Assembly: GCA_017470325.1 (NCBI GenBank)
Contig: JAFUES010000010.1
Location: forward strand, 1 to 39,547
Source of the DNA: Oscillospiraceae bacterium
GTDB taxonomy: Bacteria; Bacillota_A; Clostridia; Oscillospirales; Oscillospiraceae
Length of the DNA stretch: 39,547 nt
Reading direction: 5' to 3'
Positions 30,201 to 33,249 of the stretch are shown in pieces (positions within the stretch are counted from its first letter, which is position 1; the number at the start of each line of letters is the position of its first letter). A model generated the notes under the pieces. It saw only the letters and a list, made by a program, of their open reading frames with translations, was not told the DNA's origin and searched no databases. The position numbers were made by a program, and so were the translations under genes.

Positions 30201-32434
30201 GCTTTGCCGCAACCGGGAAAACCCTGTATTACAAGGATGGCTCGACTTATAAAGGATACAACGGGGCGTTGAAGCTGAGAATGCTGCAGGACTATGAGCT
30301 TGACGCTGATGAGATCATTACCTACAGCACTGCTCGTGGCCTGACCTTCACCACGGCAGAGACGGACATCTCCACAACGATGAGTAGCAACGGAGATGTG
30401 TACATCTATGTGCCCGCTTCCACGACAGATGAAGAGACAGGCGAAACGACAGTAACGGGTGATGCCGAACGCGCCACCCTCACGAGAACGCAGACCGAAT
30501 ACTCCATGTTCACAGTGAATAATGCTTCCCACAGCTTCACCGTGACCGACCTGATCATTGATGGCAACGATACGCAAACGACTGTCGACGGCGGCATCTT
30601 CCATGTCGAAGCCGGCGAGTTGGTCGTCGGTTCCGGCGCGAAGCTGACCAAGAGCAAGGCTACTAACGGCGGCGCGGTGTACGTGGCGGCTAACGCGGTC
30701 ATGACCATGACCGGCGGCGAGATCATCGGCTGTTCCGCGACCAAAGGTGGCGCGGTGTACGTGAAGGATGACGCGACGATGGAGCTGAAGGATGGCTCTG
30801 TCACAACGGGCGGCATGACTACGACGACCAGCGGCACCATTAACGGCAACATCGCCACCACCGCCGGCGCCGGCATCTACCTGGAGGAGGGCAGCACGCT
30901 GAATCTGAGCGGTAGCCCGAGCTTTGGCGGAACCGGAAGGAAAACTGACGATGTTGATTCGCAGATCATCATCGAAGACGATGACGGCAATCCCATCGGC
31001 AACTTTACCACAGGCGTGACGCTCACCGATGCAGATAACGGACAACAGGACTACACCAAGGCCCGTCAGGATATCTTCATTGCCGGGTATAAGGATGCGG
31101 ATGGCCATGAAGGTGAAACTCCGGCGACGTCCATCGTCCTGACAGGCGCGTTGAATGTGGACGGCGGCTCCATCTGGGTGTGGGCTGGCGAGAAGGAGCA
31201 TTACGAGATGCTCAAGCAGTTCGCGGTGTTTGCCGACGGCGTGGCTGCCAATGAAACGACCATGCAGGCCTTCCGCAATGCCTGGGACGACGATAGCACC
31301 CTCTGCGGCGCGGACTACCTGACCGGCCAGGAGGGCGACGACCTGACGGATGGCACGACAAACTGGAAGTGTATCTACTGGACCGGCGGCTTCGACTTCG
31401 TGTTCAAAAAGATTGGACCTGATGGAGAAGCGCTGAACGGCGCGACATTCACGTTGTATATGTCCGCGCAGAAGGACGACGGCAGCTATGTGCCGGGCAA
31501 GAAGAACGCAACCACTGGGAAATATGAGCCTGCAGCAAGCGAAGCAGAATGGGAAGCTTACCGGCAGACGCCCGAGGGAGGCGGCGAAAAGACGGACGCT
31601 ACGGCCACGTCAAAAACCATCGCAGCTTCGGATGCCGTGACCATCAAGGTGAACACGGGGACGGAGGCTGATCCGGTACTCATGACCCCGGATCCGGAGG
31701 TCTATGGCGAAGGACTCGCCGTCTTCAGGAAGATCCCGCCGGGAGTGTACTTCATGAAGGAGACAACAACTGACGGAATCGCTACGATTGGTGACGAGAA
31801 GTACAAGCCCGTCGAGGATATGTACATGGTCGACATCAACGGCAAGGGCTTCTATACCATCTACGTGGCGACCACAGTTGGCGGTAATACCGTTTGGGAG
31901 GAACCTGTTCCTGTGACGGCTTTCGTACCAAATAGCGGTAAATATTCGCCCGGCGCTGACAAACCTTCGGTGACCGCCTATGAAAAGGGCAGCAATGGGA
32001 AGTATAGCTTGCCTACGGGTACGGCTGCCGCAGACGCTAACAACGTACCCATTCCTACCTTGCTTAACCTGTCGGCTCTAAATCGCAAGGTCATCCTGCG
32101 GAAGGTGGATGGCGACGATTATAAAGCTTTGTCAGATGCGAAGTTCACGGTCTATTCCTTCGACAGGCGGGTTATGCAGGTTGAGAACGCAAGCGGCGTC
32201 AAGGAACGACTGGAAAATCTCGAATCCGGCGCGGCAGGCGCGTTCTGGATCGGTAACCTGCCCTACGGCACGTACTATCTGCGTGAGACGACGATACCGA
32301 GCGGGTACACTCCGACTATTGACAAGGATGATGGCAACTGGTTCATCCTGACGGTCAGCGAGGATGGCGTGGGGACTCAAAAAGACGATGAGACTTTCTC
32401 CAACACGCTGAATCCTTTGATTAAGGAGCCGTAA
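6224..32434 (+). CDS. Giant secreted multi-beta-helix adhesin-like protein (8,736 residues)
   Basis: A single frame of 26.2 kb without interruption. GGAGG at 6211-6215 lies eight bases before the ATG at 6224, which rules out the earlier in-frame ATG at 6182 lying inside leader hairpins. An Arg/Lys-rich N-terminus and a hydrophobic stretch (about 36-54, LFSMLVVVCLLSNTLG) form an extended signal peptide. In order follow: a unique domain (66-360), a Glu/Pro repeat stalk (about 372-712), three GFSVYVVTYT-ending repeats (about 812-1256), YDG/MBG-like domains (about 1356-1823), a DUF11/Cna-B/SpaA-like tract (to about 2619), MBG_2-like domains (to about 3120), then six beta-helix modules mixed with Cna-B, SpaA and InlB-repeat-like domains, and two terminal SpaA-like domains. 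The C-terminus ends LNPLIKEP with no LPXTG motif and no membrane segment. Function is inferred as adhesion or cell-cell contact. Mass is near 0.9 MDa. The pilin-like genes follow after 50 bases. Confidence 0.85.
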   Translation: MKDYRNIESNRAPRDLESWRHGPWRGWINRRFAKRLFSMLVVVCLLSNTLGLVVDDINAAQTRLASAEILEINPEPFAFAEDLETDTSLADAYDDALDQLGDLSLSNNLASNAAGDGKTYAYRLEDETRLLLSDLIVKLELPVRQLKDIQSVSLQNNGANTGIDMSLFVAIAEVEDDYLIVLKPLFAEARLTVYTVDGMFNLRLVNDPTLTAEEVAKAAMALSEDPEGFGPLFSCDLRDASSKIRLSALLKRAGLPIKVSDVVDLGVIEHNGKEGQCLTIEKGKKDYRLTVIRSFNEIELAVFTGSKSYTIVLQNGRASDSEQTETDVFDSSLEIPEIDDIGLEDASSGDLIEVSGQNDELGIDIGVDLDVEQVETPVSEAEPEVEQIQEPEAEAEVEPEAEPEVEPEQEPETEPEVEPEQEQEAEPEVEQIEESEAEPEVEQIEEPETAPEQEPEAEPEVEQIEALEAAPEQEPEIEQIEEPEAATEQEPEVEQIEEPEQEPEAESEVEQIEKPETAPEQEPEAEPEVEQIEEPEQEPEAESEVEQIEEPETAPEQEPEAEPEVEQIEEPEQDPEVEPEVEQIEEPEQEPEAEPEVEQIEEPEQEPEAEPKVEQIEEPEAAPEQEPEAEPEVEQIEEPEQEPEAEPEAEPEVEQIEEPEAEPEHEPEAEPEIEQIEEPEAAPEQEPEAEPAVELEQEPEAETEAETEAEPTQESGGSDDAESGIRQEAVSSPEATQDGALEIVPEDGAQEEIVSEETPKQESEDEVDDVSAVEPEALPEVEPGTEAQTDEPSPEPETAVSWPAASFAARASGVNVTVTADEGAFPEGTTMSVRRVWDADALSEIRESVADDFVKVRRVQLVDIAFYDAEGNEIEPRIPVSVVISVSEINDDQSAVVVHMDDEGQTQIVADTDVESASGRTNLNVELPAGDTEPGEVEIEQTEVGVGDVETGISFDADGFSLYAVVVTETISTHYIDASGNTYSVEVSYGPEAGIPSGATLSVSELTGEAAEGYYNEALKAVENDGNNGENAGNNKKTTLKYAKALDISILKDGVEVHPVAPVSVSIKLLDAPSTDEFDEANVVHFGGEAEVVESNIQREAVRFETDGFSVYVVTYTISTFYLDASGNTFNIEFEYDREAGIPEGAGLRVSELEGDVAGTYAAQAAEALNVASSQLAYAKALDIAIVKDGEEVQIQSPVKVSMKLLDAPEVDENTNVNVLHFGEEVEMVDCALNGENVEFEADGFSVYVVTYTKDASKYTVAVDTEISGSVMLSEVLGKLQITMPDDSGDAVTVDKIESVQNSDDRLQVTESTDGGVADRDWTIVPTDAFDSVALTLTLKDGKGTVVVNVKSALRVAVTVTITGHSVEATYDGEAHTVSGYDVSISDPQYTESDFTFNGNDSVSGTNAGSYGMELTVDDFTNTNVNYDVTFVIVDGALTINPAEVTLTANSNTEAITYDGTEKTVTGFTPSVDGLTFDGVSASGSGTNAGNYDVTFTGVAVNETKDSTGNYVVTGTTDGKLAINKKSVTVSGITAVDKTYDGKTAAELDYTNVSFNGIVEHDILTVSAEGAFEDTNVGTNKTVTLSNLKLGGASAVNYELAAEGQQTTATASISQLDVTVKIVGASNIAVYDGAEHTASGYSATAYYKPDGETEEVCDFFEVDTNVTFTGTAEAKRKNVVEGEDADGVTYMGLMADQFTVTVGEESNYGTVTFEVTDGYQAITPMPVTLIANSRSEQQVDPSNPQEKTVSGYTCTTTASDGHAETLTGLTFEGVSASGSGTDVGMYEVTFTGVTVKTKDQPGTKDTTGNYEVTEAISGMLIITDGVSNPIQKSMADEDGNKTFNGNLATYRIVVNQGEDRLNDGNDLILKDTFSRNQSIIYSSIRVEADDPDDATKVTYDYSGYTGTFTIPDETKIIITYTTRVSGEAGQTVKFDNTARLGKNGDSGFVGCASTVNEEEIVTPTGTDITGTDGVYNIQLYVYPDGQMETGLDGAVFRLLDSNQRPIQVNGSDVTFETGANGAKHGYQTIALTGDQAIRKNTAYYLEMITAPYTVEKDDNDEDVYTYYQKDNTLYSFVITDSPSYSMAGVYTYYNNDTMKVRCYPETSGVNVTKRFSGNYSLTEAQRNGIEFVVQKEDTEATTEKWDDVDGTRYTYDKASYGTLNFTNNKWIDGENWKALRLENGASYRVEEEKAGTTDLDLPDGVEHKPSYTISYQNNKHIVEEEGNSFIVNPRDVAFSYSVVVNNEYIEHKLTLGLLDEDKGKMLPGGTFTVYAASDPATPIATYTTGEDGMADIGKGNVYDDDTLYFAVQTGVPTGYLLPDEPERVRFYFSQSDIPALADAINLTTSYDTVIQGNRASVVRVPVTVTWGLEESSVWPEGVDYVVLALTKSVDGGKTYSRVQKDGADWTIKLDKKGFFDNSTFVNLPAQSEETDPEDPEKTILKDITYSIEETAVYSATTDITTQYAATCNVSGTGWYVVKHQSAVSVKVEKRWYALKENESDPDVELTGDDLSAMESVTVDLYQLKNALEDGSTDLTRDDIEDALDGANPIRSGLVLGTSNSWTVTVDSLPAAYLDNSGAEQAYHYYALETDVPDNHEDTYALAEDTQPRTLTVKNTATPITINVNATNMNKIYGDDDPEYAFKVKVQDAGTTISAVEETGHSSVSGPDADGYYTVSGTNVKGQYDIAVTTGSEEPKTVIFTCNRATGENVGDYVVTPKGDARQEGYRVTYKEAKLSIGQKQITVKADKSKIYGEEDPEVLVSFYYTDVETGELIEYTDALENDDPFTVIVYSAERVEGEDVNDYEVYVSGAADQGNYRVTFVEQGVFTINPREVTVVPNDGGKVYGEEDPDLTAAVSGFLSPDTADDFDYDLTREDGENVGEYIITAATSSAIQGNYTLNCEATGTFIITPASVTLKAEDANKIYGEDDPEEWSVEIEGLVGSDTVRYEVTRAEGEDAGAYAIMPVVIDENNDPIEPVVIEADSSTGSDKETYYPQGNYRVYVESGTLTIDKADLTVTADDKSKVEGMEDPVLTETLEELVTRDRNGALTRSSTFDESTKKWTVTYKRGTAEEPEISFTLAREEGGDAGEYAVSVDDVFAKNYTVEPGDGVFTILEKHDVDISQATVDPTDASANPGYTYVWTAVLASAGYSEAGKISLPDTAEDAQNPNTATIQVAHGATLTVTQQANAAADANYETILTIDGKPYDNQTGIPNTIRQVVDDYYALTFTHSQNCLPVYAKTEPEVGAEGEPETVVGSSGFVSIPEDVLTVEDYEEDYRGTIDLPTNMYYVFDYAALFTAGGTAIEGASHVTGVRYVAANKKWQYTLAEDPTSDDAVFSNVDAGAQLVMFYKPKYICKIGDDHKFYTLNQAMEYVARQESHTAVIEMLIENYEMSNADKVIIPADGGYGITIKTAQTEYDGAEGTYATITRGATFTEGDMFENFASLTLDNIVIDGGGVNAANVMVSTKKKSDSETEPLFKLGEKATLKNAAGNNGAAVYVDGGTTAIKGAVVGNNAANGAALYVKSGTVTVNGTLGGTAEGSANSATDGGAVYVAGGEVTFTEDSHVVGNIASRNGGAVYVNNGVVNMKGANVTGNSAAQGGALYMSRFNNNSVTIVTMNGAIGATVEGSANTAADGGAIYVAAGNLTVNGSVLGNTATGNGGGLYVSGGTVTMNNGSAVGGTGEGSGNSAVNGGGLYAAGGTLNLSAGSITGNTASGNGGGVFTTGSLTIGCVVTGNSAVNGGGIYASGGTLATTGDITGNTASNNGGGIYMASGTLNLNGGSVSSNTATAGNGGAICALNVSTTVMGGATLQGNDATSSTNGLGGALYMDGGTLTVKENSALTGNNANKGGAVYATSGSITVSNGNLTGNTAQNDGGAIYANSASITANTVSVTDPVTGETNTLEASITGNTATSGNGGAIYSASGAVTISGGTFSGNKATNTANGLGGAVYAGSGNVTYSGGTITTNEAVNGAALYVGSGVANITASITENTPSSENGGAIGVGSADARLQFSGGAHVYNNTITIKVNNKDTRVQRNVCLNVDSESVIVATGVTNGKMIGIYVPGGESSELVIKRGDIGGYFGAYTSESNVDSVFKNDRFPTVVARHQNDRLYWSSQLVYDVIYREAFTSTEPPTAGDSYNNTNSYKTIAINKGYYPHAVDNNIYDLVMEMGLYKAYTSQFATAAGNATKAATSVYAYTYADKANNSKFESGLTFDDYLTKVTWDRSTHKWKFEKRDGTVITDKDRIVIIYAAPAYLTIVNNTDPALNLKLTNLTVLERDEAGSGHYGFVTARNGATAETLNPIVPSDLELSSGDSVKLLFPGAAGQSFTLSGTFTGNNVETATVKYTITGQAEKTLTATSQTADGLIFTLPANECTLTSDATTKEVRFGSPLPICKIGNETFPTLMKAMEYAQTQKTLTGNKAYTIEMMVDYLQPNGDRLIIPDGFDITVTTAAKTGSNPYTGNGDRATLSRDVGNTGGPMIDSNNGTYSDGAYVSSLKVTNLIFDGRDLGGTGNGGAVRAKNMPVKIDNCQFKGFQATNGGAVYIDYDTGSAAARTVYYAHGTLEIKNSDFTNCKSSSNADKTGGGAVWNKATSMTLDTCTFEGCACTVKLAQGGAVFHFFQQDYSAGSQSILRNCTFKDCYVVQAAAGAIETEAYDITVDNCSFTNCYSTMKNGGAINTWHDNKENSTSATHMTISGSYFKGCHNPTNGGAVRTTVKELKVENSKFVGCYGSNGGAIAMTNPNTSKIEIYGTTFTGCYSTGNGGCVSAPAPTVIIGDGTPGTYRDNSTNDGHTYFLNAYANIGGGVYNNKDGSFTSTNAVFDNCESRTGSGGGIYTNAKTLNISGTGLVANFNNCSAASHGGGVFQNKDVSGSIATLNGVVFNGCTAKGGGNGGGMYSNARTVKVNIQESNGVDTVIANSHSAFINCKAQGSGGGLYHGNANNYVTIANCDFENCTAEGAQGGGLWTSTKKLSIIGDANSFSGCTAQTGGGGVYQSRGETDSEVSFTNCAFDSCVTNGNNGGAICALTKKALTLTDCDIKNSSAPANGGGICISNGPAVTFTGGTISGNTVTNSDSKGAGIYIGGGTTTCKDTEIYNCTATGNGGGIYLNAGTLIVLGGVVHGTASNGGGIYQHDSNANVYQYGGQVGGTATANGGGVYKNNGTYTLGDGTVDGVTYSGGSIGGSISIVEVTGKDETTGDDITQTTTYTSSAVNGGGVYQNQGTFNLNAGGSIGQKLTDADTGDVTYTATASGNGGGVYNFNGTFNMTDASICGSASGNGGGVWNGVTFKQNSGDIDGSATNGGGLYQSGSTAFNFTAGTITGTAAENGGAVYHAGTNTFTINNDCTVGRKTTTDGDGNETVAASSSATNGGGVYLATGTVTVLSGGSIAGATASGNGGGAYVAGGTLNLGNASNTAYSGGDITGNGAANGGGVYVNGGAFYLRQGNVTRNTASQYGGGVYHAGGTFTMSGGTIGGAPTGSGEEAVENGNTAAKGAGLFVADGQTASLNGWIKENDAFIGAYITHNRASVEGGGIAVGGTGTRLSFTNKVVVSDNTFGADNTFCNVYLDQDSNAIIQKASLDSASYIGVYTSNAQDSEHGLSGKHFGTYTNTNVFNRFINDRRPYLYGVQGVADDNNTAPIDWATFKCKITDAEGNLLYMDANGTPAVFTKLENNGAAGTDSAFGVLYGGTPLYSRVETEDGQGNKTVSYELYTSGSSTYPTDGTTPPYQVQMLVPRYEQTQKIGLKTGMNVMLTTASTTEDECGFKYSGNVKETEAIVIRHANNFSMIATGGGNLTLSRIILDGGSDEGYSTNANGGILYLTSSSIVNVNAKTTLCNSSIITTGKCGGGAVRLDGTSTLNLNGGTINKCSLTSGSQGDWGGGVGISEGCILNINGGSITNCSSKNGGGVRVDGTINMNSGTITGNNATDDGGGISIGKDTARINFQGECVVKNNTLNNTTPCNLELNRGNTGIINLVAPLSGNSEIGVYTKVGNMRSNYGVANKPFGTWSSDEGLYCFINDCDKQLRGGKKSDTDTLIYWLASPILKVTKHVVSDWAEDSNKPFSFTVQLEGAGFTKSSNRYGDLVFDQSGKAEFTLTAGETKTAAGFPTGYIGTVGYTVTEEMSEEEQVNYPTTDIEKDETAYIPESETPYAVTGTLGENIDNTEASTSTSAVEFTNTRRTASLTVSNEVVSSSSADLEQVYNFTLSLPELADDAVEASKGYSYTKIDADGNTTGSGELTFSEEKTYAFTLGNGESFTFEGLPKEMPYTVTETLTDAQAGTRTRVSVDGGDPELLEDAREKSGEIGSIEPAGGENGYTSTMRFINSRMNIVCKITSSSRSLLKRKTGDEDAVYERLEDAFSDIANNALKNASGTLRIEMVVPEYTMTETATLISGKTVILTTALPGDTDGYPYNGGTDDDNGNRAIVYRGYDGGSMIVDNGTLTVDNIVLDGVSEGDETFAGSDNGGIIQVNNGVRLTVNAGAVLRNSSVTETTVEGETVPGLGGAIWMNSGSQLVMSGSIENCSASEGGGVYAVNGFRTINVAGTITGCEATEGNGGAIFAGTSTASSPITVNPDAQITGNKASGDGGGIYSSANINVKGGEIADNTATGNGGGIYLNMDATFTMSSGSVSANRAMNGGGVYAQSAVSIKGGSFTDNSAEADQTVTGGLGGAVYYAAETATATISGSNTTFTRNSARVGGAIYNGGALTISAGTMSGNTASEAGSAVYVAAEKSLTMSGGSITGNTSPQGAVATGDGSVLTFSKNVVVSGNTMTDGSTAMNVYLGYDNNTIIQTAGLGSGADIGVYVGEPDDAEDKPIYYDHGIAGRPFGTYTGASAPGSGVRLNKFKNDRLDRGVSLTGAPGRAKTGEEGTGYFIMWPGRSLILTVTYEDENGMKQPVSGAQFTLTNLHTLNGEDGQPYSEDDVLVWTGASDSNGTVTVPWRIQETEDGGAATFLAGSIYKLEETASAGNAVRPAGTWTVTVGRDNSLTWDDTQSDQSDVNRTLEIVAESYLGEAVDVSNDIRPTITYDSNGEKTIEDGVVTSDAKLADGNVTRSDPVQFKAVETSHEYTIGEHNPSRPGYVFVNWTVEGNTSAESETGIVQSEDEIETEDDSKGEYIYGDMYTFHRGSDDDSNVTFKANWLPVKCKITDVSDRLLYVNGSPAVYMTMWEAFRDFNEASFTLENGRSRGTPRKIKMLVSEYTMAQQVELNAILPCVLTTASRNDTDGYPYTGKEGTVCTVTRGFEGDAMIRDEFNLTLTNITLDGAKGIYSGRIIDVEYGLLTVSSGATLRDSKVTGNGGAIYGDGNSTIQLNGGAISSCEATGDGGAVYSLGTVKVAGTSLTGNMASGNGGAIFAKGLLTMTGGSIGASGTDNGNSAHYGGGIYVDGDAGISGGTIAYNTAENGGGVYMAAGDLTVSGSASVATNATTNGNGGGVYFSGTSFTFSGGSVGGDTSAKGNIASGNGGGVYMASGDLTVSGSANIASNTATDGGGVYMAAGNLDMQGGSIASNTATNGNGGGVYFGGTSFTLSGGSVGGDTSAKGNSASVNGGGVYMAAGNLTVSGSASIASNTATDGGGVYFGGTSFTLSGGKIGEANKANSARNGGGVYMAAGTLSMSGSSGVDYNTASVNGGGVYMAAGTLSMSDSASIASNTATTGDGGGVYVASGDLTVSGSASIASNAATNGDGGGVYFDGTGFTLSGGKIGEENKANSAKNGGGVYMAAGTLSMSGSSGVDYNSASVNGGGVFLNGTSALTLSGEDTEISGNTATDNGGAVYQNSDGASGKHGFTMEDGSLTGNSASLGGAVYVAAGKAFEMKGGEISSNSATATDGGAINVGGANARLVFSGSPVVYDNPSTQAGTQQKNVVLSVADTNVIQSQGITGSYGTAKIGVYVIDGDDKALYMAHGIYDKPFGNFTVDGNLDVFRNDRNGSLYGVKKEDEKIYWLNVVCKLTNGSDALLYEDQYGYTPAVYKTVKEGFAATGKTLYYKDGSTYKGYNGALKLRMLQDYELDADEIITYSTARGLTFTTAETDISTTMSSNGDVYIYVPASTTDEETGETTVTGDAERATLTRTQTEYSMFTVNNASHSFTVTDLIIDGNDTQTTVDGGIFHVEAGELVVGSGAKLTKSKATNGGAVYVAANAVMTMTGGEIIGCSATKGGAVYVKDDATMELKDGSVTTGGMTTTTSGTINGNIATTAGAGIYLEEGSTLNLSGSPSFGGTGRKTDDVDSQIIIEDDDGNPIGNFTTGVTLTDADNGQQDYTKARQDIFIAGYKDADGHEGETPATSIVLTGALNVDGGSIWVWAGEKEHYEMLKQFAVFADGVAANETTMQAFRNAWDDDSTLCGADYLTGQEGDDLTDGTTNWKCIYWTGGFDFVFKKIGPDGEALNGATFTLYMSAQKDDGSYVPGKKNATTGKYEPAASEAEWEAYRQTPEGGGEKTDATATSKTIAASDAVTIKVNTGTEADPVLMTPDPEVYGEGLAVFRKIPPGVYFMKETTTDGIATIGDEKYKPVEDMYMVDINGKGFYTIYVATTVGGNTVWEEPVPVTAFVPNSGKYSPGADKPSVTAYEKGSNGKYSLPTGTAAADANNVPIPTLLNLSALNRKVILRKVDGDDYKALSDAKFTVYSFDRRVMQVENASGVKERLENLESGAAGAFWIGNLPYGTYYLRETTIPSGYTPTIDKDDGNWFILTVSEDGVGTQKDDETFSNTLNPLIKEP
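7337..8357 (+). repeat. Glu/Pro-rich coding repeat (stalk) in the giant protein
   Basis: About 340 residues consist almost only of E, P, A, V, Q and I. The main unit is the 16-residue EQEPEAEPEVEQIEEP (48 bases), with shorter and 20-residue variants. Several DNA copies around 7780-8180 are nearly identical, so the copy number is probably unstable. The composition predicts an extended, strongly acidic rod that lifts the distal domains from the surface. Confidence 0.9.
8659..9990 (+). repeat. Three tandem GFSVYVV-ending domains in the giant protein
   Basis: Three related domains of about 140-150 residues each end in DGFSLYAVVV or DGFSVYVVTYT. They share internal motifs: an EGAFPEGTTM- or EAGIPEGAGL-type start, a (Y)AKALDI(S/A)I middle, and SIKLLDAP. 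The same repeat type is seen in other Clostridia surface proteins; I cannot name a database family with certainty. It lies directly after the acidic stalk. Confidence 0.7.
10290..11690 (+). other. YDG/MBG-like immunoglobulin-fold domain tract
   Basis: Successive domains of about 80-100 residues carry hallmarks such as ATYDGEAHTVSGY, ITYDGTEKTVTGF, KTYDGKTAAELDY and AVYDGAEHTASGY, with GTNAGxYxVTFTG segments. These match the MBG/YDG family of bacterial surface spacer domains. They probably act as a rigid spacer between the N-terminal region and the helices. Confidence 0.75.
14122..15580 (+). other. MBG_2-like domain tract (KIYGDDDPEY motif)
   Basis: Four domains begin with a KIYG(D/E)(D/E)DP motif at about 14122, 14478, 14756 and 14996, each ending with a GNYRVTF- or GNYTLN-type strand. 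A fifth begins with the decayed form SKVEGMEDPVL near 15298. This is the MBG_2 signature. The tract bridges the Cna-B-like region and the first beta-helix module. Confidence 0.75.
16304..18600 (+). other. Beta-helix module 1
   Basis: Entry cap CKIGDDHKFYTLNQAMEYV, then a strand NLTLDNIVIDGG-like transition, then many GNTAxGNGGGxYxxxGxx coils of about 20-25 residues. The exit cap keeps a shortened form: NVCLNVDSESVIVATG, IGIYVPG, GGYFGAYT, FKNDRFP and RLYW. The G/N/A-rich coils with stacked Asn and Gly resemble right-handed parallel beta-helices of the chlamydial Pmp type (GGA[ILV] motif). Confidence 0.75.
19429..23190 (+). other. Beta-helix module 2, with cysteine ladder
   Basis: Entry cap CKIGNETFPTLMKAMEYAQ. 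The first half (19830-21370) has coils ending in FxxC (DFTNC, FKDC, FENC, FNGC), giving roughly 20 or more cysteines in about 500 residues. The second half returns to the GNGGGVY type. Exit cap: CNVYLDQDSNAII, YIGVYTS, HGLSGKHFGTYT, NRFINDRRPYLYGV. This is the largest of the six modules at about 1,250 residues. Confidence 0.75.
23195..24390 (+). other. Beta-helix module 3
   Basis: Entry cap CKITDAEGNLLYMDANGTPAVF, then the VMLTTAST and LTLSRIILDGGS transition, a short run of GGGV coils, and the exit cap CNLELNRGNTGII, EIGVYTKV, NKPFGTW, CFINDCDKQL, LIYW. It abuts module 2 with no spacer domain. Two Cna-B-like domains (24391-25245) follow it. Confidence 0.75.
25252..26905 (+). other. Beta-helix module 4
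   Basis: Entry cap CKITSSSRSLLKRKTGDEDAV, then VILTTALPGDTDGYPY and LTVDNIVLDGVS, GGGVY and GGAIY coils, and the exit cap MNVYLGYDNNTII, DIGVYVGE, HGIAGRPFGTYT, NKFKNDRLDRGV. A SpaA-like domain (to about 27300) and an InlB/Listeria-type repeat ending NVTFKANW (to about 27695) follow. Confidence 0.75.
27698..30112 (+). other. Beta-helix module 5, recently expanded
   Basis: Entry cap CKITDVSDRLLYVNGSPAVY, then CVLTTASRNDTDGYPYTG and LTLTNITLDGAK, a long run of GGGVYMAAG coils with near-identical DNA copies, and the exit cap NVVLSVADTNVI, KIGVYVIDG, HGIYDKPFGNF, VFRNDRNGSLYGV, KIYW. Module 6 begins directly after it. Confidence 0.75.
28488..29510 (+). repeat. Nearly identical DNA repeats inside beta-helix module 5
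   Basis: A block with CTCTGTTGGCGGAGATACCT starts at 28609 and again at 28864, a period of 255 bases (85 codons). A second block starting GGCAAGATCGGCGA at 29036 recurs at 29372, a period of 336 bases (112 codons). All periods are whole codons, so expansion or loss keeps the frame. The high nucleotide identity implies recent duplication. Confidence 0.85.
30115..31390 (+). other. Beta-helix module 6, with altered exit cap
   Basis: Entry cap CKLTNGSDALLYEDQYGYTPAV, then LTFTTAETD and FTVTDLIIDGND, only a few GGAVYV coils, and a different ending (IFIAGYKDADGHEG, WVWAGEKEHYEMLKQF, WKCIYWTGG). It is the C-terminal helix module and leads into two SpaA-like domains with the FTLY and GxYYLRETTIPSGYTP signatures (31393-32434). 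Confidence 0.7.
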
Positions 32435-32484
32435 CCTCATCAGATGATCGGACGACAGAACAAAGTGGCGCGGAGGCGATGGAT

Positions 32485-33249
32485 ATGAATAGAATAAAGA
32501 ATAAACTGCGGTCGGAGACGGGCGCGTCCATCACCTTCGCGTTGCTGTTGTTCCTGGTGTGCGCTATCATCAGCAGTGTTGTAATCGTGGCAGCGACAGC
32601 ATCAGGAGGACGCTTGAGCCAGCTTGCGGAAACTGACCAGAGGTATTATGCCGTCAATTCAGCGGCAGAGCTGTTGAGGGATGTGTTGGAGGAACAGGAA
32701 GTTGTTGTGACCATAAAAACGACAACTGAAACAAAAATAGATCAGGATGACGAAATAGTGGAAAGTGGCACACCTACCCCAGAAAACGTAATAGAACCAG
32801 ACAATACCACCTCTTTTGTTACGAAGGTGGCACAGATTGTGGCTGGGGTAGATGGGATAGCCTTGAGTAATAGTGATAGTCTTACACTGGCTGTATCTTC
32901 TGGTATTTCGGATGAAGCAACCAAATCAGCGCTTGCAGCTTCAATAACTCCAATAGCGCCAATGCTTGATAAAACAAACCGAACGTTGATTTTGGATGTC
33001 TCGAATACCAAAGCCGGCGGCGTATATACGCTCCGACTGACCTTTAAAGCGAACATCACGCAGGATAAAAATGAGAGCACAACGTTTAGCGCACCGTTAC
33101 CGACAACTGACGATGCTGGGAAAATCGTTGAGGGCAAGTACACACGAAAAAAGACGGAAGTGAAAGAAACAGTTTCGACGATCCGATGGAAGTTGATCGA
33201 TCTGCAAACCGTTATTGCCACAGCATCCACAACGGGGGGTGGAGAGTAA
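32485..33249 (+). CDS. Type IV pilin-like minor pilin, PilK/GspK-like (no Glu5)
   Basis: 254 residues. A basic leader (MNRIKNKLRSETG) is followed by ASITFALLLFLVCAIISSVVIVAAT, a single hydrophobic helix like a class III signal. Position +5 after the expected G|A prepilin cleavage site is Phe instead of Glu, as in the tip minor pilins PilK/PilX and GspK. The rest is a mostly polar, strand-rich domain with no recognised family. The ATG at 32485 is preferred: GGAGG at 32472-32476 lies eight bases upstream, while the in-frame ATG at 32479 is too close. It starts 50 bases after the giant gene with no terminator between, and its stop TAATG overlaps the next start. Base composition in the middle of the gene is more AT-rich than the giant gene. 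Confidence 0.65.
   Translation: MNRIKNKLRSETGASITFALLLFLVCAIISSVVIVAATASGGRLSQLAETDQRYYAVNSAAELLRDVLEEQEVVVTIKTTTETKIDQDDEIVESGTPTPENVIEPDNTTSFVTKVAQIVAGVDGIALSNSDSLTLAVSSGISDEATKSALAASITPIAPMLDKTNRTLILDVSNTKAGGVYTLRLTFKANITQDKNESTTFSAPLPTTDDAGKIVEGKYTRKKTEVKETVSTIRWKLIDLQTVIATASTTGGGE

Noticed and set aside
29192..31201. Minus-strand open frame of 669 codons opposite modules 5-6
   Set aside because: Generated by repeated GGC codons on the other strand; low-complexity product without recognisable domains.
16304..31390. Phage tail-fibre or polymorphic toxin interpretation of the helix modules
   Set aside because: No phage structural genes, no C-terminal toxin domain and no immunity gene nearby; SpaA/Cna-B and MBG domains fit a Gram-positive surface protein.
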